Below, piece by piece: positions 7,432 through 13,216 of a stretch of DNA of 14,387 nucleotides. The position numbers and the translations under genes were made by a program. The notes under the pieces are model-generated. The model did no database searches, was not told the DNA's origin, and saw nothing but the letters and a program-made list of their open reading frames with translations. Every line of letters begins with the position of its first letter. The first letter of the stretch is position 1. This stretch comes from JBMNOZ01 sp050943335. Lineage in GTDB: Bacteria > Bacillota > Desulfitobacteriia > Desulfitobacteriales > Syntrophobotulaceae. The stretch lies in NCBI GenBank assembly GCA_050943335.1, contig JBMNOZ010000027.1, forward strand, positions 1 to 14,387, given 5' to 3'.

Positions 7432-8538
7432 ATGTTAGTCATCAAAGGGAAGTACAATAAAGCGAAAGTTTTTACCGCAAACTTGGAGGACGGAGCATAT
7501 TCTCAGATTGAAAACCTTTGCAATCAGGAGTTCATAAAAGACAGCAAAATCCGGATAATGCCTGATGCTCACTATGGGATAGGGTGCACGATAGGAACTA
7601 CCATGACCATAACAGATAAAGTAGTTCCCAATCTAGTTGGTGTTGATATCGGGTGTGGTATAGAGACCATTGCAATTAGCAATAAAAGATTAGAATTAGA
7701 AAAACTTGACAAACTGATTTACGCTAAAATACCAGCGGGTTTCAAAATAAGGGAAAAACCTCATCCATATAACGAACAAATAGATTTGACTCGCCTGCGT
7801 TGTATAAAATTTGTAAACAAAGATAGAGCGGAAAAAAGCATTGGAACCCTTGGGGGAGGCAATCACTTCATTGAGGTCAACCAAGATGAGGAAGGAAATC
7901 TCTACCTCGTGGTTCATTCCGGCAGCCGCCACTTAGGGTTGGAGGTTGCTAATCTTTATCAACAAGAAGCCTTTAGCTCGTTGAAAAAAACTAAGCACGA
8001 TATCCCCAAATCCCTATGTTATTTATCCGGCGCATTGTTTGCCGATTACCTCCACGATATGAAGATTATACAACGTTATGCCGAGCTCAACCGTAAAGCG
8101 ATTGTCAATGAAATCGTCAAGGGTATGAAGCTGGACATAATTGACCGTTTTACCACTATCCACAATTATATAGATACCGAAAGGTTCATACTGCGGAAAG
8201 GAGCAGTATCCGCAGAAAAGGGGGAAAAATTTATAATTCCAATCAACATGCGAGACGGTAGTTTTATTTGCATTGGCAAAGGTAATGAGGATTGGAACTA
8301 CTCTGCCCCTCATGGTGCTGGACGCCTGATGAGCCGGATCCAGGCTAAAAACTCGTTAACCCTGACTCAATATAAAGAGATCATGGCCGGGATTTATACC
8401 ACTTCAGTGAATAAAAAGACGCTTGACGAATGCCCCCTAGCTTACAAACCATTTGAAGAAATTATCAGTAATATTGGGGATACTGCAGAGGTCGTTGATC
8501 ATATTAAGCCGATTTACAACTTTAAAGCGGCGGATTAG
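7432..8538 (+). CDS. rtcB: RtcB family RNA ligase (GTP-dependent, 3'-phosphate)
   Basis: The 368-residue protein is an RtcB-type ligase, which joins RNA 3'-phosphate (or 2',3'-cyclic phosphate) ends to 5'-OH ends using GTP and Mn2+, in RNA repair or splicing. Family residues are visible: Cys75 in VGVDIGCGIE, His145 in GGGNHFIE, His162 in HSGSRHLG, His244 in HNYID, and the histidine that becomes guanylylated, His294 in SAPHGAGR. The C-terminus, IKPIYNFKA, is typical. It is the short bacterial form rather than the roughly 480-residue archaeal one. The start is set at ATG 7432 because GAGAGGA lies about 7 bases before it; an in-frame TTG at 7426 is too close to this site. It leads an operon with a Cys-rich small gene and a hydrolase. 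Confidence 0.94.
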   Translation: MLVIKGKYNKAKVFTANLEDGAYSQIENLCNQEFIKDSKIRIMPDAHYGIGCTIGTTMTITDKVVPNLVGVDIGCGIETIAISNKRLELEKLDKLIYAKIPAGFKIREKPHPYNEQIDLTRLRCIKFVNKDRAEKSIGTLGGGNHFIEVNQDEEGNLYLVVHSGSRHLGLEVANLYQQEAFSSLKKTKHDIPKSLCYLSGALFADYLHDMKIIQRYAELNRKAIVNEIVKGMKLDIIDRFTTIHNYIDTERFILRKGAVSAEKGEKFIIPINMRDGSFICIGKGNEDWNYSAPHGAGRLMSRIQAKNSLTLTQYKEIMAGIYTTSVNKKTLDECPLAYKPFEEIISNIGDTAEVVDHIKPIYNFKAAD

Positions 8539-8564
8539 TTTAAGTAACAAAGAGAGGTGGTTCT

Positions 8565-8720
8565 ATGAGTAGAGCATTCGTCAGGGAAGACGATGGCTGG
8601 TTCAGATGTAGTGAATATAATGAGTATTGTATGATGGCTAATGAAAAAGGAGACTGTCTCCTTGACCGCTGTAATCAGTACCCGGAAAAGGAGGAGAAGA
8701 AGGATAAAAATGAAGAGTAG
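8565..8720 (+). CDS. Small four-cysteine protein of unknown function
   Basis: The 51-residue ORF begins MSRAFVREDDGWFRC and has four cysteines (15, 22, 31, 36), a pattern that could bind zinc or another metal. Its tail is highly charged (EKEEKKDKNEE). A good ribosome binding site (AGAGAGGTGG) lies about 4-5 bases before the ATG. It sits 26 bases after rtcB and 27 before the hydrolase gene, on the same strand, so it is almost certainly co-transcribed with them. The opening S-R-A-F-V-x-E-D-D recalls, from memory, the N-terminus of some GreA/GreB-related proteins, but no Gre domain follows. I do not recognise a family for the whole protein. Confidence 0.7.
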   Translation: MSRAFVREDDGWFRCSEYNEYCMMANEKGDCLLDRCNQYPEKEEKKDKNEE

Positions 8721-8747
8721 ATACCAAAATGATAAGGGGCGAGCTAC

Positions 8748-9605
8748 ATGGTTATCAATGAGAAGACAATTCTAGTTAATGCAGTCAAGGTCCGATGCTT
8801 TTGTGCCGGAAATGGCGATACTCCGATAGTTTTATTACATGGCGCCGGAGTGGATTCGGCCATGATGTCATGGGCTGAGGTCATCAGGCTGTTGGCTGAA
8901 GAGTATAAGGTGATTGCTCCTGATTTGCCAGGCTATGGAGCTAGTGATCATATCGACGGCGAGTATTCTTTGCAGTTTTATACGGAGATCGTTAAAGGCA
9001 TTATCGAAGTATTTGAGAGTTCTCCAGTGGTTTTGACAGGACTTTCTCTAGGTGGAGGCATCTGTTTAAATATGGCGCTTAATCATCCTGAGCTTATCAA
9101 ACTATTAGTGCCGGTTGATGCTTGGGGCATATTCCCCAAGCTGCCTTACCATCGACTCACTTATTGGTATACCCGTTCCAAAATTAACGATAATCTGTAC
9201 CAATGGACCGGAAAATATCGCTCCCTTATCCGCTGGTCGTTGGAATACAATTTAATCGGTGATAAATCGAAAGTCACTGAAGATTTGGTAGAAGAAGTTC
9301 AAAGAGCCATGCTCGAACCAGATGCCGGAAAACCCTTTATTTCTTTTCAACGAAGCGAGATTACTAAGACGGGACTAAAAACCGATTTGTATAGCCGGCT
9401 TGGAGAAATATCTATGCCCACTTTGTTGATACATGGCAGCAAAGATAAAGCTGTACCCTTAAAAGACGCCATTACGGCCAGCAAGATAATACCTAATTGT
9501 CAATTGTATATTATGGAAGGTTGCAAACATTGGCCCCAAAAAGAGCGTCCGGAGGAATTTGCCAGGGTAGTTAGAGATTTTATCGAGCATTATCGTGGGG
9601 TTTAG
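8748..9605 (+). CDS. Alpha/beta hydrolase
   Basis: The 285-residue protein has the alpha/beta-hydrolase core: oxyanion-hole region VLLHGAGVDSAMMSW (residues 28-42), DLPGYGASD (59-67), nucleophile elbow GLSLGG with Ser100, acid Asp233 in HGSKD, and base His261 in GCKHW. A lid of about 75 residues (130-205), rich in Tyr and Trp, lies between strands 6 and 7. No signal peptide is seen, so it is cytoplasmic. The substrate is unknown; the nearest general class is the MhpC/esterase-like group. AAGGGGCG precedes the ATG. It is the third gene of the rtcB operon, and its stop codon abuts a relic of a second RtcB C-terminus. Confidence 0.9.
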   Translation: MVINEKTILVNAVKVRCFCAGNGDTPIVLLHGAGVDSAMMSWAEVIRLLAEEYKVIAPDLPGYGASDHIDGEYSLQFYTEIVKGIIEVFESSPVVLTGLSLGGGICLNMALNHPELIKLLVPVDAWGIFPKLPYHRLTYWYTRSKINDNLYQWTGKYRSLIRWSLEYNLIGDKSKVTEDLVEEVQRAMLEPDAGKPFISFQRSEITKTGLKTDLYSRLGEISMPTLLIHGSKDKAVPLKDAITASKIIPNCQLYIMEGCKHWPQKERPEEFARVVRDFIEHYRGV

Positions 9606-9606
9606 G

Positions 9607-9714
9607 ACAGGGTCTTACAAGGATAAAGGTGAAATAGTAAATAATATTGGCCCTACGGCAGATATTATTAAGGTTATTAAGTCAATTTATAACTGCGGGT
9701 TAGATCAATTATAA
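9607..9714 (+). pseudogene. Remnant of a second RtcB C-terminus
   Basis: Immediately after the hydrolase stop, another frame reads YKDKGEIVNNIGPTADII and then KVIKSIYNCGLDQL, ending in TAA. It aligns to the last 30 residues of the upstream RtcB (YKPFEEIISNIGDTAEVV, then DHIKPIYNFKAAD). Twelve of 21 residues match in the core, from the Glu-Ile pair to Ile-Tyr-Asn. No start codon or ribosome binding site belongs to it, and nothing RtcB-like lies upstream inside the hydrolase gene. It therefore looks like the tail of a diverged paralogue whose body has been lost or replaced. At about 57% identity it is not a recent copy of the neighbouring gene. Confidence 0.8.
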
Positions 9715-9730
9715 TTTAAAGGGCTATGAA

Positions 9731-9761
9731 AATAAGGGCTTGGGAAAGCCCTTATTTTTTT
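9731..9761. terminator. Strong intrinsic terminator of the rtcB operon
   Basis: An 11-base stem, AATAAGGGCTT paired with AAGCCCTTATT, closes a GGGA loop and runs into seven T. On the - strand the stem is followed by a short ATTTTC, so it may also stop transcripts of the convergent tiny genes that end at 9792. Confidence 0.92.
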
Positions 9762-9791
9762 AAGATTATTCTCTAATTTATAATAAGTGAT

Positions 9792-9896
9792 TTAAAAGAT
9801 TACACCAAGAGCGATTAAAATTAAGACCGCAATTAAGACAATTCCTGCTCCAACTCCCCAGCCGCCGGCATAGCCGTAGCCGCCGTAACCGTACAT
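9792..9896 (-). CDS. YjcZ-like tiny single-span sporulation protein (34 aa)
   Basis: The peptide starts MYGYGGYGYAGGWGVGAG, a Gly/Tyr-rich head, and ends in one hydrophobic span (IVLIAVLILIALGVIF). This is the layout of the YjcZ/'tiny transmembrane' family, known in Bacillus as small spore-associated proteins. AGAGGAG lies about 7 bases before the ATG. A longer in-frame reading back to 10001 runs through the neighbouring gene in another frame and was not used. It follows the 35-residue gene by 41 bases and shares its putative sigma-K promoter. Its C-terminus matches that of the 43-residue protein at 10843 (14 of the last 20 residues). Confidence 0.85.
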   Translation of the reverse strand: MYGYGGYGYAGGWGVGAGIVLIAVLILIALGVIF

Positions 9897-9937
9897 CAAA
9901 TTCACTCCTCTCTTCAATTTAATCAAATAAGCAAATC

Positions 9938-10045
9938 TTAAAATACGATACCCATTGCAATTAAGAGTAGAATAATGACAACTACGATTCCTATGCCACA
10001 CCAGCCAAAGCCTCCGGTGCCTGCGCCTACACCATCAAATGCCAT
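9938..10045 (-). CDS. Tiny single-span hydrophobic protein (35 aa), probably sporulation-linked
   Basis: This ORF of 35 residues begins MAFDGVGAGTGGFGW and ends in one membrane span starting CGIGIVVVII and finishing AMGIVF. GGAGG lies 8 bases before the ATG, and a sigma-K-type promoter lies about 36 bases upstream. The last 20 residues are identical to those of the 33-residue protein at 10703 on the other strand, yet 11 of those 20 codons differ silently. That is strong evidence that it is translated and under selection. It probably inserts in the mother-cell or outer forespore membrane or in the coat, an inference from the promoter class. It is first in a two-gene unit with the YjcZ-like gene. 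Confidence 0.85.
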   Translation of the reverse strand: MAFDGVGAGTGGFGWCGIGIVVVIILLLIAMGIVF

Positions 10046-10080
10046 TACTTAGCCCTCCTTTTTCATAGGATAGTTTTTTA

Positions 10081-10108
10081 TACTATATGAGCTTTTTCAT
10101 TCATTGGT
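10081..10108 (-). promoter_or_regulatory. Sigma-K-type promoter for the leftward tiny genes
   Basis: Reading on the - strand, AC (10108-10107) is followed after 17 bases by CATATAGTA (10089-10081). This fits the sigma-K consensus AC-N16/17-CATAnnnTA. The expected start of transcription is about 28 bases before the ATG at 10045. Confidence 0.65.
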
Positions 10109-10160
10109 GAAAAATGGAAATTATACTGCGGCTTATTTCATACAAACGTGCCTGCAGGAA

Positions 10161-10187
10161 ACATTTTCCATAAATATTCATAAGATA
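10161..10187 (+). promoter_or_regulatory. Sigma-K-type promoter for the rightward tiny genes
   Basis: AC at 10161-10162 is followed after exactly 16 bases by CATAAGATA at 10179-10187, a full match to the sigma-K consensus. The expected start of transcription is near 10195, about 29 bases before the ATG at 10224, mirroring the leftward promoter. Confidence 0.7.
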
Positions 10188-10223
10188 GGGACAGGAAATT
10201 GATTAGAAGAAGGAGGTTGTTAT

Positions 10224-10439
10224 ATGTCTCTTCTCGGCGGAATCGGCAACTATTTTGGCTCTTATGACGGTGGCTACGGAGCAGGATATGGTTGGGGCAA
10301 TGGCGGTTGGAGCTGGGGAGGAGGTTGGTGGTGGTGGATAATTATCATCATTTTCTTTTTCTTCGTCTGGTGGGCCTGGGGAGGAGGATGGTGGGGAGGC
10401 TTCGGTCCCGGAGGCGGTTTCGGCGGCTGGAGCTGGTAA
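10224..10439 (+). CDS. Gly/Trp-rich small protein with aromatic-aliphatic core (71 aa)
   Basis: The 71-residue product is about 37% Gly (26) and 20% Trp (14). Its head is Gly/Tyr-rich (residues 5-34). The middle is an uninterrupted run of four Trp, five Ile and four Phe (35-47), and the tail is again Gly/Trp-rich (53-71). It has only one acidic residue (Asp15) and no Lys, Arg, His or Cys. AGGAGG lies 7 bases before the ATG, and a sigma-K-type promoter lies 37 bases upstream. The Ile codons vary (ATA, ATT, ATC), so this is not simple repeat DNA. A structural role in the spore coat or crust, or at the membrane, is inferred from composition and promoter. No named family is recognised. Confidence 0.82.
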   Translation: MSLLGGIGNYFGSYDGGYGAGYGWGNGGWSWGGGWWWWIIIIIFFFFVWWAWGGGWWGGFGPGGGFGGWSW

Positions 10440-10521
10440 TAGTTTCCCCTAATTAAGCCTGACGAGTTTCTTAAAAACCAGTATCTCCCTAAAGTCTATT
10501 AGAATGGAGGTGTCGATAGAG

Positions 10522-10635
10522 ATGTCACCAGGATTACAACGTTTTTTGGCTAAGAAAGGAATTCACTCCGTGGAAGACTTAAATAATAGAGTGAGACTCT
10601 TTGCTCCACGGCTAAGATGGAGGAGAACGCGGTAA
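10522..10635 (+). CDS. Small basic protein of unknown function (37 aa)
   Basis: The ORF encodes MSPGLQRFLAKKGIHSVED and ends LFAPRLRWRRTR, with a net positive charge and an Arg-rich tail. GGAGG precedes ATG 10522 by 11 bases. An in-frame ATG at 10504 overlaps that site and is less likely. It lies between the Gly/Trp-rich gene and the next tiny membrane gene, on the same strand and without a visible terminator, so it is probably part of the same late-sporulation transcript. Unlike its neighbours it has no membrane span; the segment QRFLAKKGIHSVEDLNNRV could form a helix. No family is recognised. Confidence 0.6.
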   Translation: MSPGLQRFLAKKGIHSVEDLNNRVRLFAPRLRWRRTR

Positions 10636-10702
10636 AATCTTAGTGAAAGGGATATCTTCTAAATAAAACCATTATTAAATTATTTGAAGGAGGTGGTAAA
10701 AG

Positions 10703-10804
10703 ATGGCCATGGAAGCAGGCGTATTCGGCGGAGGAGCATTGTGTGGCATTGGCATCGTTGTAGTTATTATTCTTCTACTGATCGCAATGGGAATCGTGTT
10801 TTAA
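10703..10804 (+). CDS. Tiny single-span hydrophobic protein (33 aa)
   Basis: The 33-residue ORF starts MAMEAGVFGGGAL and continues with the same 20-residue membrane segment (CGIGIVVVII to AMGIVF) as the protein at 9938-10045. AAGGAGGTGG lies about 5 bases before the ATG. The silent differences between the two copies show that protein sequence, not DNA, has been conserved. It lies on the rightward transcript after the basic peptide gene and 38 bases before the 43-residue gene. A second in-frame ATG (10709) would shorten it by two residues. Confidence 0.85.
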   Translation: MAMEAGVFGGGALCGIGIVVVIILLLIAMGIVF

Positions 10805-10842
10805 ATTTTTAACAATTACTCTTTAGGAAAGGGGGTTAAAAC

Positions 10843-10974
10843 ATGTTTGGAGGCGGTGTTTGTTGTCGGCCTGTGGCTCGACCGGTAGTAGTTGCTCCAC
10901 CCGTAGGTAATGTTGGGGTGGGAATCATTGCGATCGCAATCTTAATTTTAATCGCTCTTGCAGTAATCTTTTAG
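10843..10974 (+). CDS. Tiny single-span protein with Cys/Pro-rich head (43 aa)
   Basis: The 43-residue product has a head with adjacent cysteines and prolines (MFGGGVCCRPVARPVVVAPP), then VGNVGVGI and one hydrophobic span ending ALAVIF. Its C-terminus resembles that of the YjcZ-like 34-residue protein on the other side of the divergent cluster (14 of the last 20 residues). AGGAAAGGGGG lies about 5-7 bases before the ATG. It is the last gene of the rightward set, before a hairpin at 11014. The Val/Pro head recalls small coat proteins, and the two cysteines could cross-link; both are inferences. Confidence 0.8.
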   Translation: MFGGGVCCRPVARPVVVAPPVGNVGVGIIAIAILILIALAVIF

Positions 10975-11013
10975 GTTCTAGATTATTAAGATAAAGTGAT
11001 TCTCAATGTATGT

Positions 11014-11040
11014 ATTCCTCTCCCTTGGAGAGGAATTTCT
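11014..11040. terminator. Hairpin at the convergent end of the tiny-gene cluster
   Basis: A perfect ten-base stem, ATTCCTCTCC paired with GGAGAGGAAT, has a three-base loop and is followed by TTCTT on the + strand. The T run is poor, so it may be a weak terminator or an RNA-stabilising hairpin. It lies between the rightward tiny genes and the convergent MFS gene. Confidence 0.6.
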
Positions 11041-11109
11041 TAAATTAAAAGGAAAAATTTTCACGCCTATAAGAGCCACATGGAGAAAACATGGTAAGAT
11101 AACGCGGCC

Positions 11110-12360
11110 CTACATTTGCTTCCAGGCCGGTTTTAAGCGTAAAATGGCGATTAAATTAATTATGGCAATAAGGGTTCCCAGTTTAAAGGCTAAGCTATAA
11201 CTATGAGTTAAATCAAAAATATAACCGGCGATAACCGGACCTAAAGCGCCGCCGATAGTATCACCTGTAAAGACCAGGCCTAAGATAGGGCCATGGGATC
11301 GCAGGCCAAAAATATAGGCCGTTAAAGGGGATTCCATGGTGGCAAGACCCCCATGGCCGAAACCGAAGATAATAGCAAACAATATTAACATCCAAAACTG
11401 ATTGGATACAAGTAACCAAAGAAAGGAAACAACTATAAGCAGGGCGCTGGTAATCATAGCTTTTTCATTTCCCAGTCGGTCGGCAAAGATACCCATTAGG
11501 ATCCGGCCCGGAATACCGACTAGACCTAAAACAGAAATAATAGCCACTGCCTTTTCCAAAGGTATTCCTGCCCCGGTGGCATGAAGCACAATATGAGAAA
11601 TGATCAAATAGTAAAGAAGATAGGTACAGCCAAAAATAAGTCCCATCAGATAAAGTTGGCGGGTACGAAGGGCTTCTCTGAGCGTTAGCCCGAAAGCTGA
11701 TTGTTCAGGACTTAGGGCCTTAGAGGGATCGTAACCATAGGGCAAAGTATTCATTGTTGATGGATCCCGTCTCAAAAATTGGGCACTGACCGTAACCACT
11801 ATAAAAGCAATTACAGCCATGATAATATAGGATTTCCGCCAGCCATAATTTAAAATTAACTTATTAGCTAAGGGTACAATAGTAAGCAAGGCAATCCCGG
11901 TGCCGGCGACAACAATACCGGACATAAAAGCTCGTCTTTTAATAAACCAGCGGGCAACTGTGGACATTATCGGAATCAAAGCGGCGCTCATACCGATATT
12001 GATAACCCCGTAGTAGATGAATAGTTGGGTAATATTATTTAAAGTTGATATTAGATAGTAGCCTAATCCTAAAAAACAACCGGCAAAAGTCATTACCAGA
12101 CGAGGTCCGAAGCGGTCATTAAGTTTACCTACCAAAATAGATAAAAGACCGGTTCCAATCCAGGTAATTGAAAAAGCGGCTGAAGTCGTTCCTCGAGACC
12201 AGCCGAATTCGTCGAGTAAGGGTCCGATAAAAACTCCAAAAGAGAGCCGGGAGCCCCACATAATAATGGAAATCAGCAAACCGGCAAAAACGATTATATT
12301 GCCGTAAAAAAACTTCGAACTACTTACATCCTGCTTTTCAACTTCTCCTCCATTTATCAT
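11110..12360 (-). CDS. MFS transporter, monocarboxylate/OFA-like
   Basis: The 416-residue protein has 12 predicted spans. MFS motif A appears in both halves: VGKLNDRFGPR in the N-half and MGIFADRLGNEK in the C-half. The opening SRLSFGVFIGPLLDEFGWSRG is typical of bacterial monocarboxylate-transporter-like carriers related to the OFA group. A soluble loop (RRDPSTMNTLPYGYDPSKALSPEQ) joins the halves. It is only distantly similar to the MFS protein at 3264. The start at ATG 12360 was chosen because AGGAGG lies 10 bases before it; a TTG at 12381 overlaps that site. It has its own sigma-A promoter about 100 bases upstream. The substrate, perhaps an organic acid anion, is an inference. Confidence 0.87.
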   Translation of the reverse strand: MINGGEVEKQDVSSSKFFYGNIIVFAGLLISIIMWGSRLSFGVFIGPLLDEFGWSRGTTSAAFSITWIGTGLLSILVGKLNDRFGPRLVMTFAGCFLGLGYYLISTLNNITQLFIYYGVINIGMSAALIPIMSTVARWFIKRRAFMSGIVVAGTGIALLTIVPLANKLILNYGWRKSYIIMAVIAFIVVTVSAQFLRRDPSTMNTLPYGYDPSKALSPEQSAFGLTLREALRTRQLYLMGLIFGCTYLLYYLIISHIVLHATGAGIPLEKAVAIISVLGLVGIPGRILMGIFADRLGNEKAMITSALLIVVSFLWLLVSNQFWMLILFAIIFGFGHGGLATMESPLTAYIFGLRSHGPILGLVFTGDTIGGALGPVIAGYIFDLTHSYSLAFKLGTLIAIINLIAILRLKPAWKQM

Positions 12361-12457
12361 TGATAATAAACCTCCTAGCAAATAACAAAATCGTGCCGCT
12401 CTCGATTTAAGGGCACTATCTATTTGTTCTCTAATTTCTTTTTTTTAACATCAACTT

Positions 12458-12487
12458 ATTATATATTCATTATTTGGCATTCGTCAA
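12458..12487 (-). promoter_or_regulatory. Sigma-A promoter of the second MFS gene
   Basis: Reading on the - strand, TTGACG (12487-12482) and a perfect TATAAT (12463-12458) are separated by 18 bases. The untranslated leader is about 90 bases. It contains a run of eight T/A and a short GTGCC/GGCAC stem, with no recognisable riboswitch. Confidence 0.7.
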
Positions 12488-12588
12488 AGGGGAGGTTAAT
12501 AGCGGTAGTTAGTTTAATAAATTTCGCTGGTAAAAAGGTAAACCGTAGAAAAGAGGAGGAATAAGACTCAAAAACCAGCTCCTAACAA

Positions 12589-13059
12589 CTACTTAGCTAA
12601 GGGACTTGTTTTTCTAAAGAACCAAGAGGCGAAAGTCCACCAACAGAGAAATATAATATAGGCTGGCAGAGGGTAGAACCAATCAACAAAGCTAAATAAC
12701 CCGACATTATGGACAACATAGCCATAACCGAGACTGTAGAAAGCCCAAGTTAAAATATATACGTATCGGAAATACTTTCTCTCTGGCAAAAAGTAAAAGA
12801 AGATCATCATCACCATTGACCAACAAAGGGGGGAAAGAGCAATCATTTTATGAACATAAAAGATTCCTTGGTTTTTAAACCAGATCAACCCAAGAACATT
12901 TTGAGTTAAACCGACAACAATAATATCGCCCAGGGCCCCCGTTAGGAAACCGTAAATAAAGTACTCTTTATATTTTTCCCTGGGTATAAAAATTAGGGTT
13001 AAAATAAAAACGATAAGTAAAAAAACCGGATAGAATAACAATGTAATCATTTCGTCCAT
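12589..13059 (-). CDS. Five-span membrane protein of unknown function
   Basis: From ATG 13059 the product is 156 residues with five predicted hydrophobic segments, a positively charged loop after the first (PREKYKEY), and many aromatic residues, ending WWTFASWFFRKTSPLAK. The start was chosen because GAGGTG precedes it and because a TATAAT lies inside the longer reading from GTG 13107. It vaguely resembles the short membrane proteins grouped as CBO0543-like in Bacillota, a low-confidence impression. The second segment, FLTGALGDIIVVGLTQNVLGLIWF, carries an Asp in the membrane. It lies downstream of the Cys-hydrolase gene, on the same strand, across a 157-base gap. Confidence 0.75.
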   Translation of the reverse strand: MDEMITLLFYPVFLLIVFILTLIFIPREKYKEYFIYGFLTGALGDIIVVGLTQNVLGLIWFKNQGIFYVHKMIALSPLCWSMVMMIFFYFLPERKYFRYVYILTWAFYSLGYGYVVHNVGLFSFVDWFYPLPAYIIFLCWWTFASWFFRKTSPLAK

Positions 13060-13084
13060 TATTCCTTTCACCTCGGAGAGTGTA

Positions 13085-13090
13085 ATTATA
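13085..13090 (-). promoter_or_regulatory. Possible -10 element of the five-span protein gene
   Basis: A perfect TATAAT on the - strand lies 25 bases before the ATG at 13059. No convincing TTGACA-like -35 sits 16-18 bases upstream (only a weak CTATTT), so this is tentative. It supports the shorter protein start. Confidence 0.35.
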
Positions 13091-13216
13091 CTAGATAATA
13101 TTTCCACAAATAGCTGTTTGCAGTCGTCAGAGGGAGGAAAAATGAAACTTTCTGCTGATCGAGGAAGCGAAAGGGGTGGGGTTAGAAACTTGTAAAAGAT
13201 GTCAACCGAGCCTATA

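Noticed and set aside
9792..10001. A 69-residue - strand reading frame covering the YjcZ-like peptide
   Set aside because: Its first half is an antiframe reading through the 35-residue gene. The real start is ATG 9896 with its own AGAGGAG site.
11006..11200. A 64-residue + strand ORF across the hairpin at 11014
   Set aside because: It overlaps the hairpin and the end of the MFS gene and has no ribosome binding site.
12382..12457. Possible riboswitch in the leader of the second MFS gene
   Set aside because: Only a five-base stem (GTGCC/GGCAC) and a T/A run are seen; no known riboswitch core and no anti-terminator pair could be drawn.
12500..12588. AGAGGAGGAATAAG on the + strand, like a ribosome binding site
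   Set aside because: No ATG, GTG or TTG follows with usable spacing and an open frame. I see no gene in this gap, and no clear terminator for the - strand gene ending at 12589.
13142..13195. A 17-codon + strand ORF (MKLSADRGSERGGVRNL) after AGGGAGGAAAA
   Set aside because: It has a good ribosome binding site but no promoter and no homology signal, and it lies antisense in the gap between two - strand genes; probably chance.
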